Below are positions 16,954 through 26,413 of a stretch of 45,650 nucleotides of DNA, one piece after another; the stretch's first letter is position 1; each line of letters opens with the position of its first letter. The notes under the pieces were generated by a model. It had not been told where the DNA came from. It worked only from the letters and a program-made list of their open reading frames with translations, and did no database searches. The stretch is from JAITWN01 sp964581365 (GTDB lineage: Bacteria; Pseudomonadota; Gammaproteobacteria; SZUA-140): NCBI GenBank assembly GCA_964581365.1, contig CAZOOF010000013.1, forward strand, positions 1 to 45,650. Reading direction: 5' to 3'. The position numbers and the translations under genes were made by a program.

Positions 16954-17775
16954 TCAGATATCGCGCAGCAGTTCGTTGATGCCGACCTTGGAGCGCGTCC
17001 GTTCGTCGACCTGCTTGATGATGACGGCACAGTACAGGCTGTGGCTGCCGTCCTTCGCCGGCAGGCTGCCGGAGACGACCACCGAGCCTGGCGGGATGCG
17101 GCCATAGCTGATTTCGCCGGTCTGGCGGTTGTAGATCTTAGTGCTCTGCCCGATGTAGACGCCCATCGAGATCACCGAGCCTTCCCCGACGATCACGCCT
17201 TCGACGATCTCGGAGCGCGCGCCGATGAAGCAGTTGTCCTCGATGATGGTGGGGTTGGCCTGCAGCGGCTCGAGCACCCCGCCGATGCCGACGCCGCCGG
17301 AGAGATGGACGTTTTTGCCGATCTGCGCGCAGGAGCCCACCGTGGCCCAGGTGTCGACCATGGTGCCGCTGTCGACATAAGCGCCGATGTTGACGTAGGA
17401 GGGCATGAGGACCACGCCGCTGGCGATGTAGGCGCCCTTGCGGGCGCTGGCCGGTGGCACCACGCGCACGCCCGATTCGCGGAAGTCGCGCGGGTTGAAT
17501 GCCGCATACTTCGGCTCGACCTTATCGTAGTAGTTGGTGAAGCCGCCTTTCATGAAGGCATTGTCTTCGATGCGGAAGGACAGCAGCACGGCTTTTTTCA
17601 GCCACTGATTGACGATCCAGTCGTCTCCCTGCTTCTCGGCGACGCGGACCTGGCCGCGGTCGAGCCGTTCGATTACCTCACTGACTGCTTCCTTGACGTG
17701 CGTATCGACGTTGCGCGGGGTGATGTCGGCGCGACGCTCGAACGCCTGCTCGATGATGTCCTTCAGCTCGTTCAT
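16954..17775 (-). CDS. dapD: Tetrahydrodipicolinate N-succinyltransferase
   Basis: Transfers succinyl from succinyl-CoA to tetrahydrodipicolinate in the succinylase branch of diaminopimelate/lysine synthesis. The 273-residue length is standard. The middle and C-terminal parts show the left-handed beta-helix hexapeptide pattern (V-N-I-G-A-Y-V-D-S-G-T-M-V-D-T-W-A-T-V-G and onward). The frame is open far upstream into the dapC region. The ATG at 17775 has AGGAG six bases before it and matches the M-x-x-L-x-x-I-I-E start of the family. dapC lies 61 bp upstream on the same strand, so the two form a lysine-pathway pair. Confidence 0.96.
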   Translation of the reverse strand: MNELKDIIEQAFERRADITPRNVDTHVKEAVSEVIERLDRGQVRVAEKQGDDWIVNQWLKKAVLLSFRIEDNAFMKGGFTNYYDKVEPKYAAFNPRDFRESGVRVVPPASARKGAYIASGVVLMPSYVNIGAYVDSGTMVDTWATVGSCAQIGKNVHLSGGVGIGGVLEPLQANPTIIEDNCFIGARSEIVEGVIVGEGSVISMGVYIGQSTKIYNRQTGEISYGRIPPGSVVVSGSLPAKDGSHSLYCAVIIKQVDERTRSKVGINELLRDI

Positions 17776-17836
17776 GCTTGCTCCTGGAATGGGGCTGGAG
17801 GCGGCTGCCTCGAAACCGATGGTCGAAAACTGGTAT

Positions 17837-19045
17837 TCATCGCGTTGAACCCGGTTGGCGGCAGACTGCGACGATGCGCTGGGCTGCTTCGACGCAATCC
17901 TCCAGCGGTGCGACCAGGGCGATGCGGATGCGGCCGGCGCCCGGATCGGCGCCGCCGGCGGCGCGGGACAGGTAACTGCCCGGCAGGACGCGGACGTGGC
18001 CTTGCTCAAGCAGGGTACGGGCGAAGGCGGTATCGTCGCCCGGTGTGCCTGCCCATAGATAAAAGCCGGCATCCGGCCGCTCGACTTCCAGCACCGGCGC
18101 GAGCAGGGGGAGAACCGCATCGAACTTGGCGCGGTAATAGGCGCGGTTTTCGCGTACATGCTGCTCGTCCGACCAGGCCGCGGCGCTGGCTGCCTGTACC
18201 TGCAATGGCATGGCGCAGCCGTGATATGTGCGGTAAAGCAGAAAGCGCGCGATGAGCGAGGCATCCCCGGCGACGAACCCCGAGCGCAGACCCGGTGTGC
18301 TCGAGCGCTTCGACAGGCTGTGGAACACCATGCAGCGGCGGAATGCATCGTTGCCCATGGCTGCCGCGGCCTGCAGCAATCCGGGCGGCGGCGCGTCCTC
18401 ATCGCCATAGATCTCCGAATAGCACTCATCGGAGGCAATGACGAAATCGTAGCGCTCGGCGAGTTCGATCAACTCCTGAAGCTGCTCGATCCCGATGACC
18501 GTGCCGGTCGGATTGCCCGGGCTGCACAGATACAGCAGCTGACATCGACGCCACTCATCGGCCGCGACTCCTGCGAAGTCGGGCAGCCAGCGGTTCGACC
18601 CGTCGGCAGGAATGTAGCGGGGCTCGGCGCCGGCGAGCAGGGCCGCGCCCTCGTAGATCTGATAGAACGGATTCGGCATCATCACCAGCGGGCTGCGCGT
18701 GCGATCGATGACTGCCTGAGCGAAGGAGAACAGAGCCTCCCGTGTGCCGTTCACCGGCAGGACGTGGCGCTCAGGATCGAGCGCTCCATCCGGCAGCTGG
18801 AAGCGCTGCCGAAGCCACTGGGCAATCACCTGGCGCAACGGGCTTTCGCCGCGAGTGCTCGGATAGCGCGCCATGCCGTGCAGATGGGAAATGACCTCTT
18901 CGGCGATGAACGATGGCGAGGGGTGTTGCGGTTCGCCCATCGCCAGATCGATGCGCGGGTAGTCGGGCGACGGTTGCGCGCCCTGCAGAAGCCGCGCGAG
19001 CTTCTCGAAAGGATAGGGCTGGAGCCGCTCCAGTTCGGGGTTCAT
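17837..19045 (-). CDS. dapC: Succinyldiaminopimelate aminotransferase DapC
   Basis: A fold-type I PLP enzyme that makes N-succinyl-L,L-diaminopimelate, the step directly after DapD. The 402-residue protein has S-P-G-N-P-T-G at about 175-181, Asp206 in S-D-E-C-Y-S (contacts the PLP pyridine N), the PLP Schiff-base Lys246 in H-S-L-S-K-R, and a downstream G-L-R-S-G. GGAG sits five bases before the ATG. It is transcribed before dapD and diverges from the EamA transporter gene across 81 bp. Confidence 0.93.
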   Translation of the reverse strand: MNPELERLQPYPFEKLARLLQGAQPSPDYPRIDLAMGEPQHPSPSFIAEEVISHLHGMARYPSTRGESPLRQVIAQWLRQRFQLPDGALDPERHVLPVNGTREALFSFAQAVIDRTRSPLVMMPNPFYQIYEGAALLAGAEPRYIPADGSNRWLPDFAGVAADEWRRCQLLYLCSPGNPTGTVIGIEQLQELIELAERYDFVIASDECYSEIYGDEDAPPPGLLQAAAAMGNDAFRRCMVFHSLSKRSSTPGLRSGFVAGDASLIARFLLYRTYHGCAMPLQVQAASAAAWSDEQHVRENRAYYRAKFDAVLPLLAPVLEVERPDAGFYLWAGTPGDDTAFARTLLEQGHVRVLPGSYLSRAAGGADPGAGRIRIALVAPLEDCVEAAQRIVAVCRQPGSTR

Positions 19046-19126
19046 TTATACTCCACGAATTCGCGCGCCCGGCAGTCCGTTACCGGTCCGGGCTCGCCGG
19101 GGTGGAACAGTATAAAGGGAAGATCG

Positions 19127-20026
19127 ATGACGACGAAACCGGCCGGCGCGCTGCCGGTCTTCGCCCTCCTGCTCGGCGCAACGTTCTGGGGCGTGGTGTG
19201 GTATCCGCTGCGCCTGCTGGAAGCCGAGGGGCTGGCCGGCCCATGGAGCGCGCTGATCATCTATGGCGCCGCGGTCCTGGTGGGAGTGATGGTAATGGCG
19301 CTGCGGCGCTCCCTGCCGCGTCCGGCCGGCGGCCTGCTGGTGCTGGCCGCTGCCAGCGGCTGGTGCAACGTTTCCTTCATCGTCGCGATGTTGGATGGAA
19401 ACGTGGTGCGCGTGCTGCTGCTGTTCTATCTGGCGCCGCTGTGGACGGTGCTGCTGGCGCGGCTGATCCTCGGCGAGGTGCTGTCGAAAGCGGCCTGGCT
19501 TACCATGGCGCTCGCTTTCGCCGGGGCCATGGTCATGCTGTGGGATCCGGCGGCGGGCTTGCCCCTGCCACGCGGCGCCGCTGACTGGCTGGCGCTGAGT
19601 TCGGGCATGGCGTTTGCCCTTAGCAACGTGACCGTGCGCTGGCTCGACAAGGTGCCGGTGTGGGACAAGTGCGTGCTGGGCTGGCTCGGCGTGGTGGCGG
19701 TGGCGGCTGCCTGGCTGTTCTTCCAGCCGGCGATACCCCCGCAGTCCGCCGGCGCCGTGGCAGGCGCCGCTGCACTGGGCGTGTTCGGCATGGTGTTCAT
19801 GACCTTCGCGGTGATCTACGGCATGACTCACATGCCGGCGCATCGCGCCGCGGTAATTCTGTTGTTCGAACTGGTGATCGGCGCCGCCGCGGCGCAGTGG
19901 CTGACCGATGAGCAGGTGATGCTCAACGAATGGACAGGGGGAGCGCTGATTCTGATTTCGGCGTGGATTGCGGCGCGAGGGCAGTTCGTCGATATCCGTG
20001 ACGGCAGGGTGATACACCCCTCATAG
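19127..20026 (+). CDS. EamA/DMT-superfamily transporter
   Basis: A 299-residue membrane protein with about ten hydrophobic segments in two repeated halves, typical of EamA (drug/metabolite) exporters. It opens F-A-L-L-L-G-A-T-F-W-G-V-V-W-Y-P. Each half ends with a helix containing acidic E-x-x or G-E-V (L-I-L-G-E-V in the first half, W-L-T-D-E in the second). The substrate is unknown; many relatives export amino acids or metabolites. The divergent dapC gene is suggestive but not proof of a link. The ATG at 19127 follows AAGGGAAG; the frame stays open far upstream through the antisense of dapC. Confidence 0.85.
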   Translation: MTTKPAGALPVFALLLGATFWGVVWYPLRLLEAEGLAGPWSALIIYGAAVLVGVMVMALRRSLPRPAGGLLVLAAASGWCNVSFIVAMLDGNVVRVLLLFYLAPLWTVLLARLILGEVLSKAAWLTMALAFAGAMVMLWDPAAGLPLPRGAADWLALSSGMAFALSNVTVRWLDKVPVWDKCVLGWLGVVAVAAAWLFFQPAIPPQSAGAVAGAAALGVFGMVFMTFAVIYGMTHMPAHRAAVILLFELVIGAAAAQWLTDEQVMLNEWTGGALILISAWIAARGQFVDIRDGRVIHPS

Positions 20027-20121
20027 CCGCTTGGTTGCACGGTAAGATCCGCGGCAAGACGGGGATTTCCGTGTGCGTAGATGCGCGTATGTAAAGGTGG
20101 CCTTCGGCATTCTTTCGGGGG

Positions 20122-20127
20122 TATAAT
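20122..20127 (+). promoter_or_regulatory. Consensus -10 box (TATAAT) upstream of a possible small RNA
   Basis: An exact TATAAT stands in a GC-rich background, 96 bp after the transporter stop codon. No clear -35 box lies 16-18 bp upstream (GGCCTT or similar). Transcription would begin near 20134 and meet the terminator at 20223-20257. Confidence 0.35.
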
Positions 20128-20133
20128 CCGTTC

Positions 20134-20257
20134 ATCGGCTGCAGGGCCGCCACGAGCGGGTCCTGCACAAGCCCCGGAATTTCAAGGGGGGGACGGGGGT
20201 GGATCGTGGGTCCACCTCACCCAGCCCTCTCCTCCGCAAGGAGGAGAGGGCTTTTTC
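20134..20257 (+). ncRNA. Candidate small RNA, about 124 nt
   Basis: No reading frame worth calling lies here. The stretch starts just after a consensus -10 and ends in an intrinsic terminator. A strong 5' hairpin pairs TGCAGGGCC with the downstream GG-TCCTGCA, with one bulge (about 20141-20170). A smaller GGTGGA/TCCACC hairpin follows near 20200. It matches no family I know, and could instead be the 3' untranslated end of the transporter mRNA. Confidence 0.3.
20223..20257 (+). terminator. Strong intrinsic terminator with GCAA tetraloop
   Basis: AGCCCTCTCCTCC (20223-20235), loop GCAA, exact complement GGAGGAGAGGGCT (20240-20252), then more T residues (20252-20256). The 13-bp perfect stem, stable GNRA loop and T tract are textbook. 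Together with the preceding CCACCTCACCC it resembles a dispersed terminator-like repeat seen in many GC-rich bacteria. It ends either the transporter transcript or the candidate small RNA. Confidence 0.85.
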
Positions 20258-20365
20258 GTTCCCCGGATCCGTGTCCGGTCCGGTGTTCCCGATTCGCTTC
20301 GATGCAGACTCAGTCGTCTCCTTCCCTGGCGGACTTCCGGGCGGGCAGGCGGGCGGCTTTTCCGT

Positions 20366-20394
20366 TTGAGCCCCTGTGGTCGTTCTGGTACCTT
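20366..20394 (+). promoter_or_regulatory. Possible pyrG promoter
   Basis: TTGAGC (20366-20371) and TACCTT (20389-20394) are spaced by exactly 17 bp. The start point would be near 20401, giving a leader of about 94 nt before the pyrG ATG. The -10 is a weak match. Confidence 0.3.
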
Positions 20395-20434
20395 GTCAGC
20401 GGACGTGGCGTGTAACGCCGCACTGTAGCGCACG

Positions 20435-20461
20435 GCGGCATCGATGCCGCTTTTCGTTTTT
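20435..20461 (+). promoter_or_regulatory. Palindrome plus T-rich tail in the pyrG leader, attenuator-like
   Basis: GCGGCATCGATGCCGC (20435-20450) is a perfect 16-base palindrome followed at once by TTTTCGTTTTT. In RNA it forms a short hairpin with a U-rich tail, 34 bases before the pyrG start codon. A second small hairpin, GGCG/CGCC (20407-20419), precedes it. This layout could allow conditional termination of pyrG transcription. Confidence 0.35.
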
Positions 20462-20494
20462 GTGCCTGTCGAATCTACTCAACATCCGGGATTC

Positions 20495-22132
20495 ATGACC
20501 AAGTACATATTCGTCACCGGCGGTGTCGTTTCCTCCCTGGGCAAGGGCATTGCTTCGGCATGTCTGGGTACCATCCTTGAAGCCCGCGGGCTCAAGGTCA
20601 CACTGATCAAGCTCGATCCCTACATCAATGTCGATCCGGGCACCATGAGCCCGTTTCAGCATGGCGAGGTGTTCGTCACCGATGACGGCGCCGAAACAGA
20701 TCTCGATCTCGGTCATTACGAAAGGTTTGTGCGCGCGCGCATGACGCGGCGCAACAATTACACCACCGGACGAATCTACGCCAGCGTTATCGCCAAGGAG
20801 CGTCGCGGCGACTATCTCGGCGCCACCGTGCAGGTGATTCCGCATATCACCGACGAGATCAAGCAATGCATCAAGGATGGCGCGGAGGGCGCCGACGTTG
20901 CGCTGGTCGAGATTGGCGGAACCGTGGGCGACATCGAATCGCTGCCGTTCCTCGAGGCGATCCGTCAGCTCGGCATCGAGCTGGGTCATGGCAACACCCT
21001 GTACATGCACCTGACCCTGCTCCCGTACATTCCGACGGCAGGCGAGCTCAAGACCAAGCCGACCCAGCATTCGGTCAAGGAACTGCGTTCCATCGGTATC
21101 CAGCCCGATGTGCTGGTCTGTCGCAGCGACCGACCCCTGCCGGAAGACGAGAAGCGCAAGATCGCTCTGTTCACCAACGTCGAGGAGCGTGCCGTCATAT
21201 CGGCGATCGATGTGGACAGCATCTACAGGATTCCGCTGCTGTTCCATCAGCAGGGACTGGATTCCATCGTCACCGAGAAGCTGCGCCTGGAGGCGCCGAA
21301 GGCGGATCTCAGCGCCTGGCGCGACATCGTCGAGCAGCTGGAGAATCCCAGCGGCGAGGCGACTATCGCGCTGGTCGGCAAGTACACCGATCTGACCGAG
21401 GCCTACAAGTCGCTGTCCGAGGCCCTCATTCATGCCGGCATCCAGACCGGTACCCGGGTGCGCATCAACTACATCGATGCCGAGCAGATCGAGCGGGAAG
21501 GTACCGCCATGCTGGAGGGATCCGACGCCATCCTGGTGCCAGGCGGCTTTGGCGAGCGGGGCATCGAGGGGAAGATTCAGGCGGTCCGGTTCGCGCGTGA
21601 GCGCCGGATCCCGTACCTCGGCATCTGCCTGGGCATGCAGGTCGCGGTGATCGAGTACGCGCGTCACAAAGCCGGGCTCGTGGGCGCGCACAGCACCGAG
21701 TTCCGTACCGACGCACCGCATCCGGTGATCGCGCTGGTGACCGAATGGAAGACCGCGGCCGGTGAGATCGAGCGCCGTTCCGAGGATTCGGATCTCGGCG
21801 GCACCATGCGCGTCGGCGCGCAGCAGTGTGCCCTGGCCAAAGACTCGCTGACGCGCACGCTTTACGGCGCGGACACCATTTCCGAACGCCATCGTCACCG
21901 CTATGAGGTCAACCCGCGCTATGTGGAAACGCTGGAGAAGGCGGGGCTGCGCATCGCCGGGCGTTCGCTGGACGGACAGCTGGTCGAGGTGATCGAGCTG
22001 CCGGACCACCCCTGGTTTGTCGCCTGCCAGTTCCATCCCGAGTTCACCTCCAATCCGCGTGACGGACATCCGTTGTTTTCGGGCTTCATTGCCGCTGCCC
22101 GTGCCCGGCATTCGCAACAGGAAGCGTCATGA
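20495..22132 (+). CDS. pyrG: CTP synthase
   Basis: Makes CTP from UTP, ATP and glutamine. The 545-residue protein begins with the synthetase domain (T-K-Y-I-F-V-T-G-G-V-V-S-S-L-G-K-G) and ends with a class I glutamine amidotransferase domain. That domain has an oxyanion G-G-F-G, the nucleophile Cys in C-L-G-M-Q and a final H-P-E. The frame is open for 17 codons upstream, but the ATG at 20495 is the family start. kdsA overlaps its stop by 4 bp (ATGA), starting the pyrG-kdsA-eno-ftsB-ispD-ispF order common in gammaproteobacteria. Confidence 0.97.
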   Translation: MTKYIFVTGGVVSSLGKGIASACLGTILEARGLKVTLIKLDPYINVDPGTMSPFQHGEVFVTDDGAETDLDLGHYERFVRARMTRRNNYTTGRIYASVIAKERRGDYLGATVQVIPHITDEIKQCIKDGAEGADVALVEIGGTVGDIESLPFLEAIRQLGIELGHGNTLYMHLTLLPYIPTAGELKTKPTQHSVKELRSIGIQPDVLVCRSDRPLPEDEKRKIALFTNVEERAVISAIDVDSIYRIPLLFHQQGLDSIVTEKLRLEAPKADLSAWRDIVEQLENPSGEATIALVGKYTDLTEAYKSLSEALIHAGIQTGTRVRINYIDAEQIEREGTAMLEGSDAILVPGGFGERGIEGKIQAVRFARERRIPYLGICLGMQVAVIEYARHKAGLVGAHSTEFRTDAPHPVIALVTEWKTAAGEIERRSEDSDLGGTMRVGAQQCALAKDSLTRTLYGADTISERHRHRYEVNPRYVETLEKAGLRIAGRSLDGQLVEVIELPDHPWFVACQFHPEFTSNPRDGHPLFSGFIAAARARHSQQEAS

Positions 22133-22965
22133 AACTCTGCGGCTTCGATGTCGGTGTGGATCAGCGGCTGTTCCTCATTGCCGGTCCCTGCGTCATCGAG
22201 AGCGCGCAGCTGGCGATCGATACCGCGGGTGCGCTGCGTGAAATCACCGCCGGTCTCGGCGTGCCGTTCATCTACAAGTCATCTTTCGACAAGGCGAATC
22301 GCAGTTCGAGCAGGAGCTATCGCGGTCCCGGACTGGATGAGGGACTCGCCATTCTGGAGCGGGTGCGGGATGAGATCGGCGTGCCGGTGCTGACCGACGT
22401 GCATGAGGATACGCCGATCGACGAGGTCGCCGCTGTCGTCGATGTGCTGCAGACGCCGGCTTTCCTGTGCCGACAGACCAATTTCATTCGCCGGGTGGCC
22501 GCCGCCGGCCTGCCGGTGAACATCAAGAAGGGGCAGTTTCTCGCGCCCTGGGATATGAAGAACGTGGTGGACAAGGCGCGCGAAACCGGCAACTCGCAGA
22601 TCATGGTCTGTGAGCGCGGCGTGTCATTCGGCTACAACACGCTCATTTCCGACATGCGCGCGCTGGTGGTGATGCGGGAAACCGGTTGCCCGGTGGTATT
22701 CGATGCCACCCATTCGGTACAGCAGCCCGGCGGGCGTGGAACCTCTTCCGGGGGGCAGCGCGAGTTCGTTCCGGTGCTTGCCCGCGCCGCCGTTGCCAGT
22801 GGTGTTTCCGGTCTGTTCATGGAAACGCATCCCGATCCCGAGCGCGCGCTGAGCGACGGGCCCAACGCCTGGCCGTTAGCCCGCATGGCCGAACTGCTCG
22901 AAACACTGATCGAGCTGGACGCCGTGGTCAAGCGGCGTGGTTTCAGCGAAGATCGCCTTTCCTGA
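22129..22965 (+). CDS. kdsA: 3-deoxy-8-phosphooctulonate (KDO-8-P) synthase
   Basis: Condenses PEP with arabinose-5-phosphate to KDO-8-P, the precursor of the lipopolysaccharide inner-core sugar. The 278-residue protein has the family A-G-P-C-V-I-E opening, F-D-K-A-N-R-S-S, F-L-C-R-Q-T-N, N-I-K-K-G-Q-F and D-A-T-H-S-V-Q segments. It overlaps pyrG by 4 bp, with AGGA six bases before its ATG, so translation is probably coupled. In most relatives eno follows directly; here a two-gene signalling insert intervenes. The gene implies a lipopolysaccharide-bearing outer membrane. Confidence 0.97.
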   Translation: MKLCGFDVGVDQRLFLIAGPCVIESAQLAIDTAGALREITAGLGVPFIYKSSFDKANRSSSRSYRGPGLDEGLAILERVRDEIGVPVLTDVHEDTPIDEVAAVVDVLQTPAFLCRQTNFIRRVAAAGLPVNIKKGQFLAPWDMKNVVDKARETGNSQIMVCERGVSFGYNTLISDMRALVVMRETGCPVVFDATHSVQQPGGRGTSSGGQREFVPVLARAAVASGVSGLFMETHPDPERALSDGPNAWPLARMAELLETLIELDAVVKRRGFSEDRLS

Positions 22966-23004
22966 TCCCGGCTTTACCTACGTAATCCTCCGGACGTGTG
23001 CGAT

Positions 23005-23029
23005 CGGGCGATCAGGCTATAATCGCCCG
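23005..23029 (+). promoter_or_regulatory. Consensus -10 embedded in an 8-bp inverted repeat, upstream of the HWE kinase
   Basis: CGGGCGAT (23005-23012) and ATCGCCCG (23022-23029) are exact complements. TATAAT (23018-23023) lies across the spacer and the start of the right arm. This could be the kinase promoter with an operator over the -10, or a weak hairpin ending kdsA transcription. No strong -35 is visible. Confidence 0.35.
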
Positions 23030-23158
23030 TCGATTCGCTCTGCACCGGATGTTCCAGGATGGATCCTCCTCACCAATGACCCGCACGGGCGTGGCAGAGC
23101 CAATGCACGGGAGGACCGTCATGTACTCGACTCATCTCTTCAGTCACCGGAGGCCGGT

Positions 23159-24595
23159 ATGATGTCCGCCCTCTCCGGAACCAGCAGATCAGCAGCAATA
23201 CCCGCCGCCATCATTGACCTGCTCCCGGTGGCCGCCTATGTATGCGACTACAATGGCAACATACTGCGGTTCAATGACGGCGCGATGAACCTGTGGGGGC
23301 GTCGTCCGCGCGCGGGCGAGCACCAGGAGCGGTTCTGCGGCGCATTCCGCCTGTTTCGTGCCGACGGCACGCCCATGGCTCCGCGTGATACGCCGATGTC
23401 CCGCGTATTGCGTGACGGACAACCGCTGCGCAACGTCGAAATGTGGATCGAGAAGCCGAGCGGTCGCCGCGTTTTCAGCGTGGTCAGCATCGATCCGGTG
23501 CGCGACGCGCGCGGCGAACTGACCGGGGCCATCAGCTGTTTTCAGGATATAACCGGCCGCAAGGAGGCGGAGGACGCGCTCAGGCGTCACCGCACGATGC
23601 TGCGCGCCCAGGAGCGCCATTTCCGTTCGATGCTGGAGGCACTGCCGCTGGCGCTGTACACCACCGATGCGGAAGGACGGATAACCTTCTTCAATGAGGC
23701 GGCGGTGCGGCTCTGGGGCGTGCGCCCGGCGCTGGGCAGCCGCGACTGGAGCGGCAGCTGGCGTCTGTGCTGGCCGGATGGGCGGGAGATGGGGCGGGAT
23801 GAAACCCCGCTTGCCGTGAGCCTGCGCGAGGGGCGGCGGGTCACCGGGACCGAGGCGGTGATCGAGCGTCCGGACGGTCGCCGGGTGCCGTGCACCCCGT
23901 ATCCGATGCTGTTGCGCAATAACTTCGGCGAAGTGATCGGTGCGGTGAATGTACTGGTCGACATTACCCACCGCAAGCAGTCCGAGGAACGCCTGCACCT
24001 GCTGATCAACGAACTCAATCACCGGGTCAAGAACGCGCTGGCGACGGTGCAATCGATTGCCGCGCTCACCATGCGCGAAGGCGACTGCAATACCCATTAC
24101 GATCTGTTCGAGGCGCGGCTCGGAGCGCTCAGCAGAGCGCACGAACTGCTCGCGCGACACAACTGGGCAGGAGCGACGCTCGGATCACTGTTGTCCCAGG
24201 AGCTCGCTCCCTACCGGGAGGCGGGCAGGCCCCGCTTCAGGGTGCGGGGCGACGAGGTTCCGCTGGATGCGTCTGCCGCGCTCGCCCTGGCCATGATCTT
24301 TCACGAGCTGGCCACCAACGCGGCCAAGTACGGCGCCCTGTCGAACAGCAATGGGATGGTCGAGGTGATGTGGGAGATTCAATTGCGCGAGGGTGAGAAA
24401 TGGCTGGCGATGGACTGGATAGAGCGTGACGGTCCCAGGGTCAGCCCACCGGCTCGCCGTGGCTTCGGGTCACGGCTCATCGAGCGCAATGTCACCGGTC
24501 AGCTCGGGGGCCGGCTGGACTACGAGCATCGCGCCGAGGGGGTGCGCTGCCGCCTCGAGCTGCCCTTGCGGGCCGAGGCCCCGGCAGTGCTGTGA
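23159..24595 (+). CDS. PAS-PAS HWE-family sensor histidine kinase
   Basis: A 478-residue soluble sensor kinase. PAS domains lie at about 18-136 (ending in F-Q-D-I-T-G-R-K) and 155-273 (ending in V-D-I-T-H-R-K). The HWE core follows: phosphoacceptor His288 in N-E-L-N-H-R-V-K-N, N-box H-E-L-A-T-N with Asn387, the family Trp420-x-Glu422, and G-F-G-S-R-L-I-E-R. No membrane segment is seen, so the PAS domains probably sense a cytoplasmic signal. GGAGG stands five bases before the ATG at 23159; a second ATG follows at once. The next gene, a receiver, overlaps by 4 bp and is the likely target. Confidence 0.92.
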   Translation: MMSALSGTSRSAAIPAAIIDLLPVAAYVCDYNGNILRFNDGAMNLWGRRPRAGEHQERFCGAFRLFRADGTPMAPRDTPMSRVLRDGQPLRNVEMWIEKPSGRRVFSVVSIDPVRDARGELTGAISCFQDITGRKEAEDALRRHRTMLRAQERHFRSMLEALPLALYTTDAEGRITFFNEAAVRLWGVRPALGSRDWSGSWRLCWPDGREMGRDETPLAVSLREGRRVTGTEAVIERPDGRRVPCTPYPMLLRNNFGEVIGAVNVLVDITHRKQSEERLHLLINELNHRVKNALATVQSIAALTMREGDCNTHYDLFEARLGALSRAHELLARHNWAGATLGSLLSQELAPYREAGRPRFRVRGDEVPLDASAALALAMIFHELATNAAKYGALSNSNGMVEVMWEIQLREGEKWLAMDWIERDGPRVSPPARRGFGSRLIERNVTGQLGGRLDYEHRAEGVRCRLELPLRAEAPAVL

Positions 24596-24966
24596 GCATG
24601 GATTCCGGTTCGCCGTTCGCCGGCGTCCGCGTCCTGCTGGTGGAGGACGAGGGAGCGATCTCGCTGCTGCTCGAGACCCTGCTCGAGTCTCTGGGCTGCG
24701 GGATCGTCGGTCCGGCATCCTCGCTGGCCGAGGCAGACCGGTACGCTGCCGAGGCGGACTTCGACATCGCGCTGCTGGATGTCAACGTCGGCGGTCACCG
24801 GATCTATCCGGTTGCCGAGCGGCTCCTCGCCCGCAACATCCCTTTCGTGTTTTCTACCGGCTATGGAACCGAAGGCCTCGACCGGCGCTGGCATTCGACG
24901 CCGGTGCTGGTGAAGCCGTTCACCGCCAGACAGCTGGAAGCTTCCCTGCGACGGACGCTGAAATAG
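24592..24966 (+). CDS. Single-domain response regulator (receiver only)
   Basis: A 124-residue receiver without an output domain. Features are V-E-D-E for the acidic pocket, phosphoacceptor Asp63 in L-L-D-V-N-V, a switch Ser/Thr in F-S-T-G-Y, and Lys108 in K-P-F. The GTG start at 24592 overlaps the kinase stop (GTGA); an in-frame ATG at 24598 is an alternative. The D-V-N-V-G-G sequence is typical of receivers paired with HWE kinases. With no DNA-binding domain it must act by protein contact or as a phosphate sink. eno follows after 145 bp. Confidence 0.92.
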   Translation: MSMDSGSPFAGVRVLLVEDEGAISLLLETLLESLGCGIVGPASSLAEADRYAAEADFDIALLDVNVGGHRIYPVAERLLARNIPFVFSTGYGTEGLDRRWHSTPVLVKPFTARQLEASLRRTLK

Positions 24967-25111
24967 CGTTCCCAAGGAGGTTTGCCGCCTGACGCCGTTT
25001 AATGTTGCGGCGGAAAAGCGTAAACTGTGCGCCGGACGGGTGCGGGGCGCGCCACACCGGCACCGTCGACCATCCCTTCGCACCCCCTAGCAGTGGCAGA
25101 CAGGAACAAGA

Positions 25112-26404
<1,293 letters not shown>

Positions 26405-26413
26405 GGTTCGGGT

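Larger units (their letters stand above)
20027..20494. other. 468-bp intergenic region between the transporter gene and pyrG
   Basis: The longest non-coding stretch in the window. It holds a consensus -10 box (20122-20127), a possible small RNA ending in an intrinsic terminator (to 20257), a possible pyrG promoter (20366-20394) and a palindrome with a T-rich tail (20435-20461) just before pyrG. I see nothing recognisable in 20027-20100 or 20260-20360. Confidence 0.7.

Noticed and set aside
18158..19126. Rightward extension upstream of the EamA transporter
   Set aside because: It is antisense to dapC. The ATG at 19127 has a ribosome-binding site and gives the normal ten-helix length.
20396..22117. 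Leftward open frame of 573 codons opposite pyrG
   Set aside because: It is antisense to a full-length, fully conserved CTP synthase.
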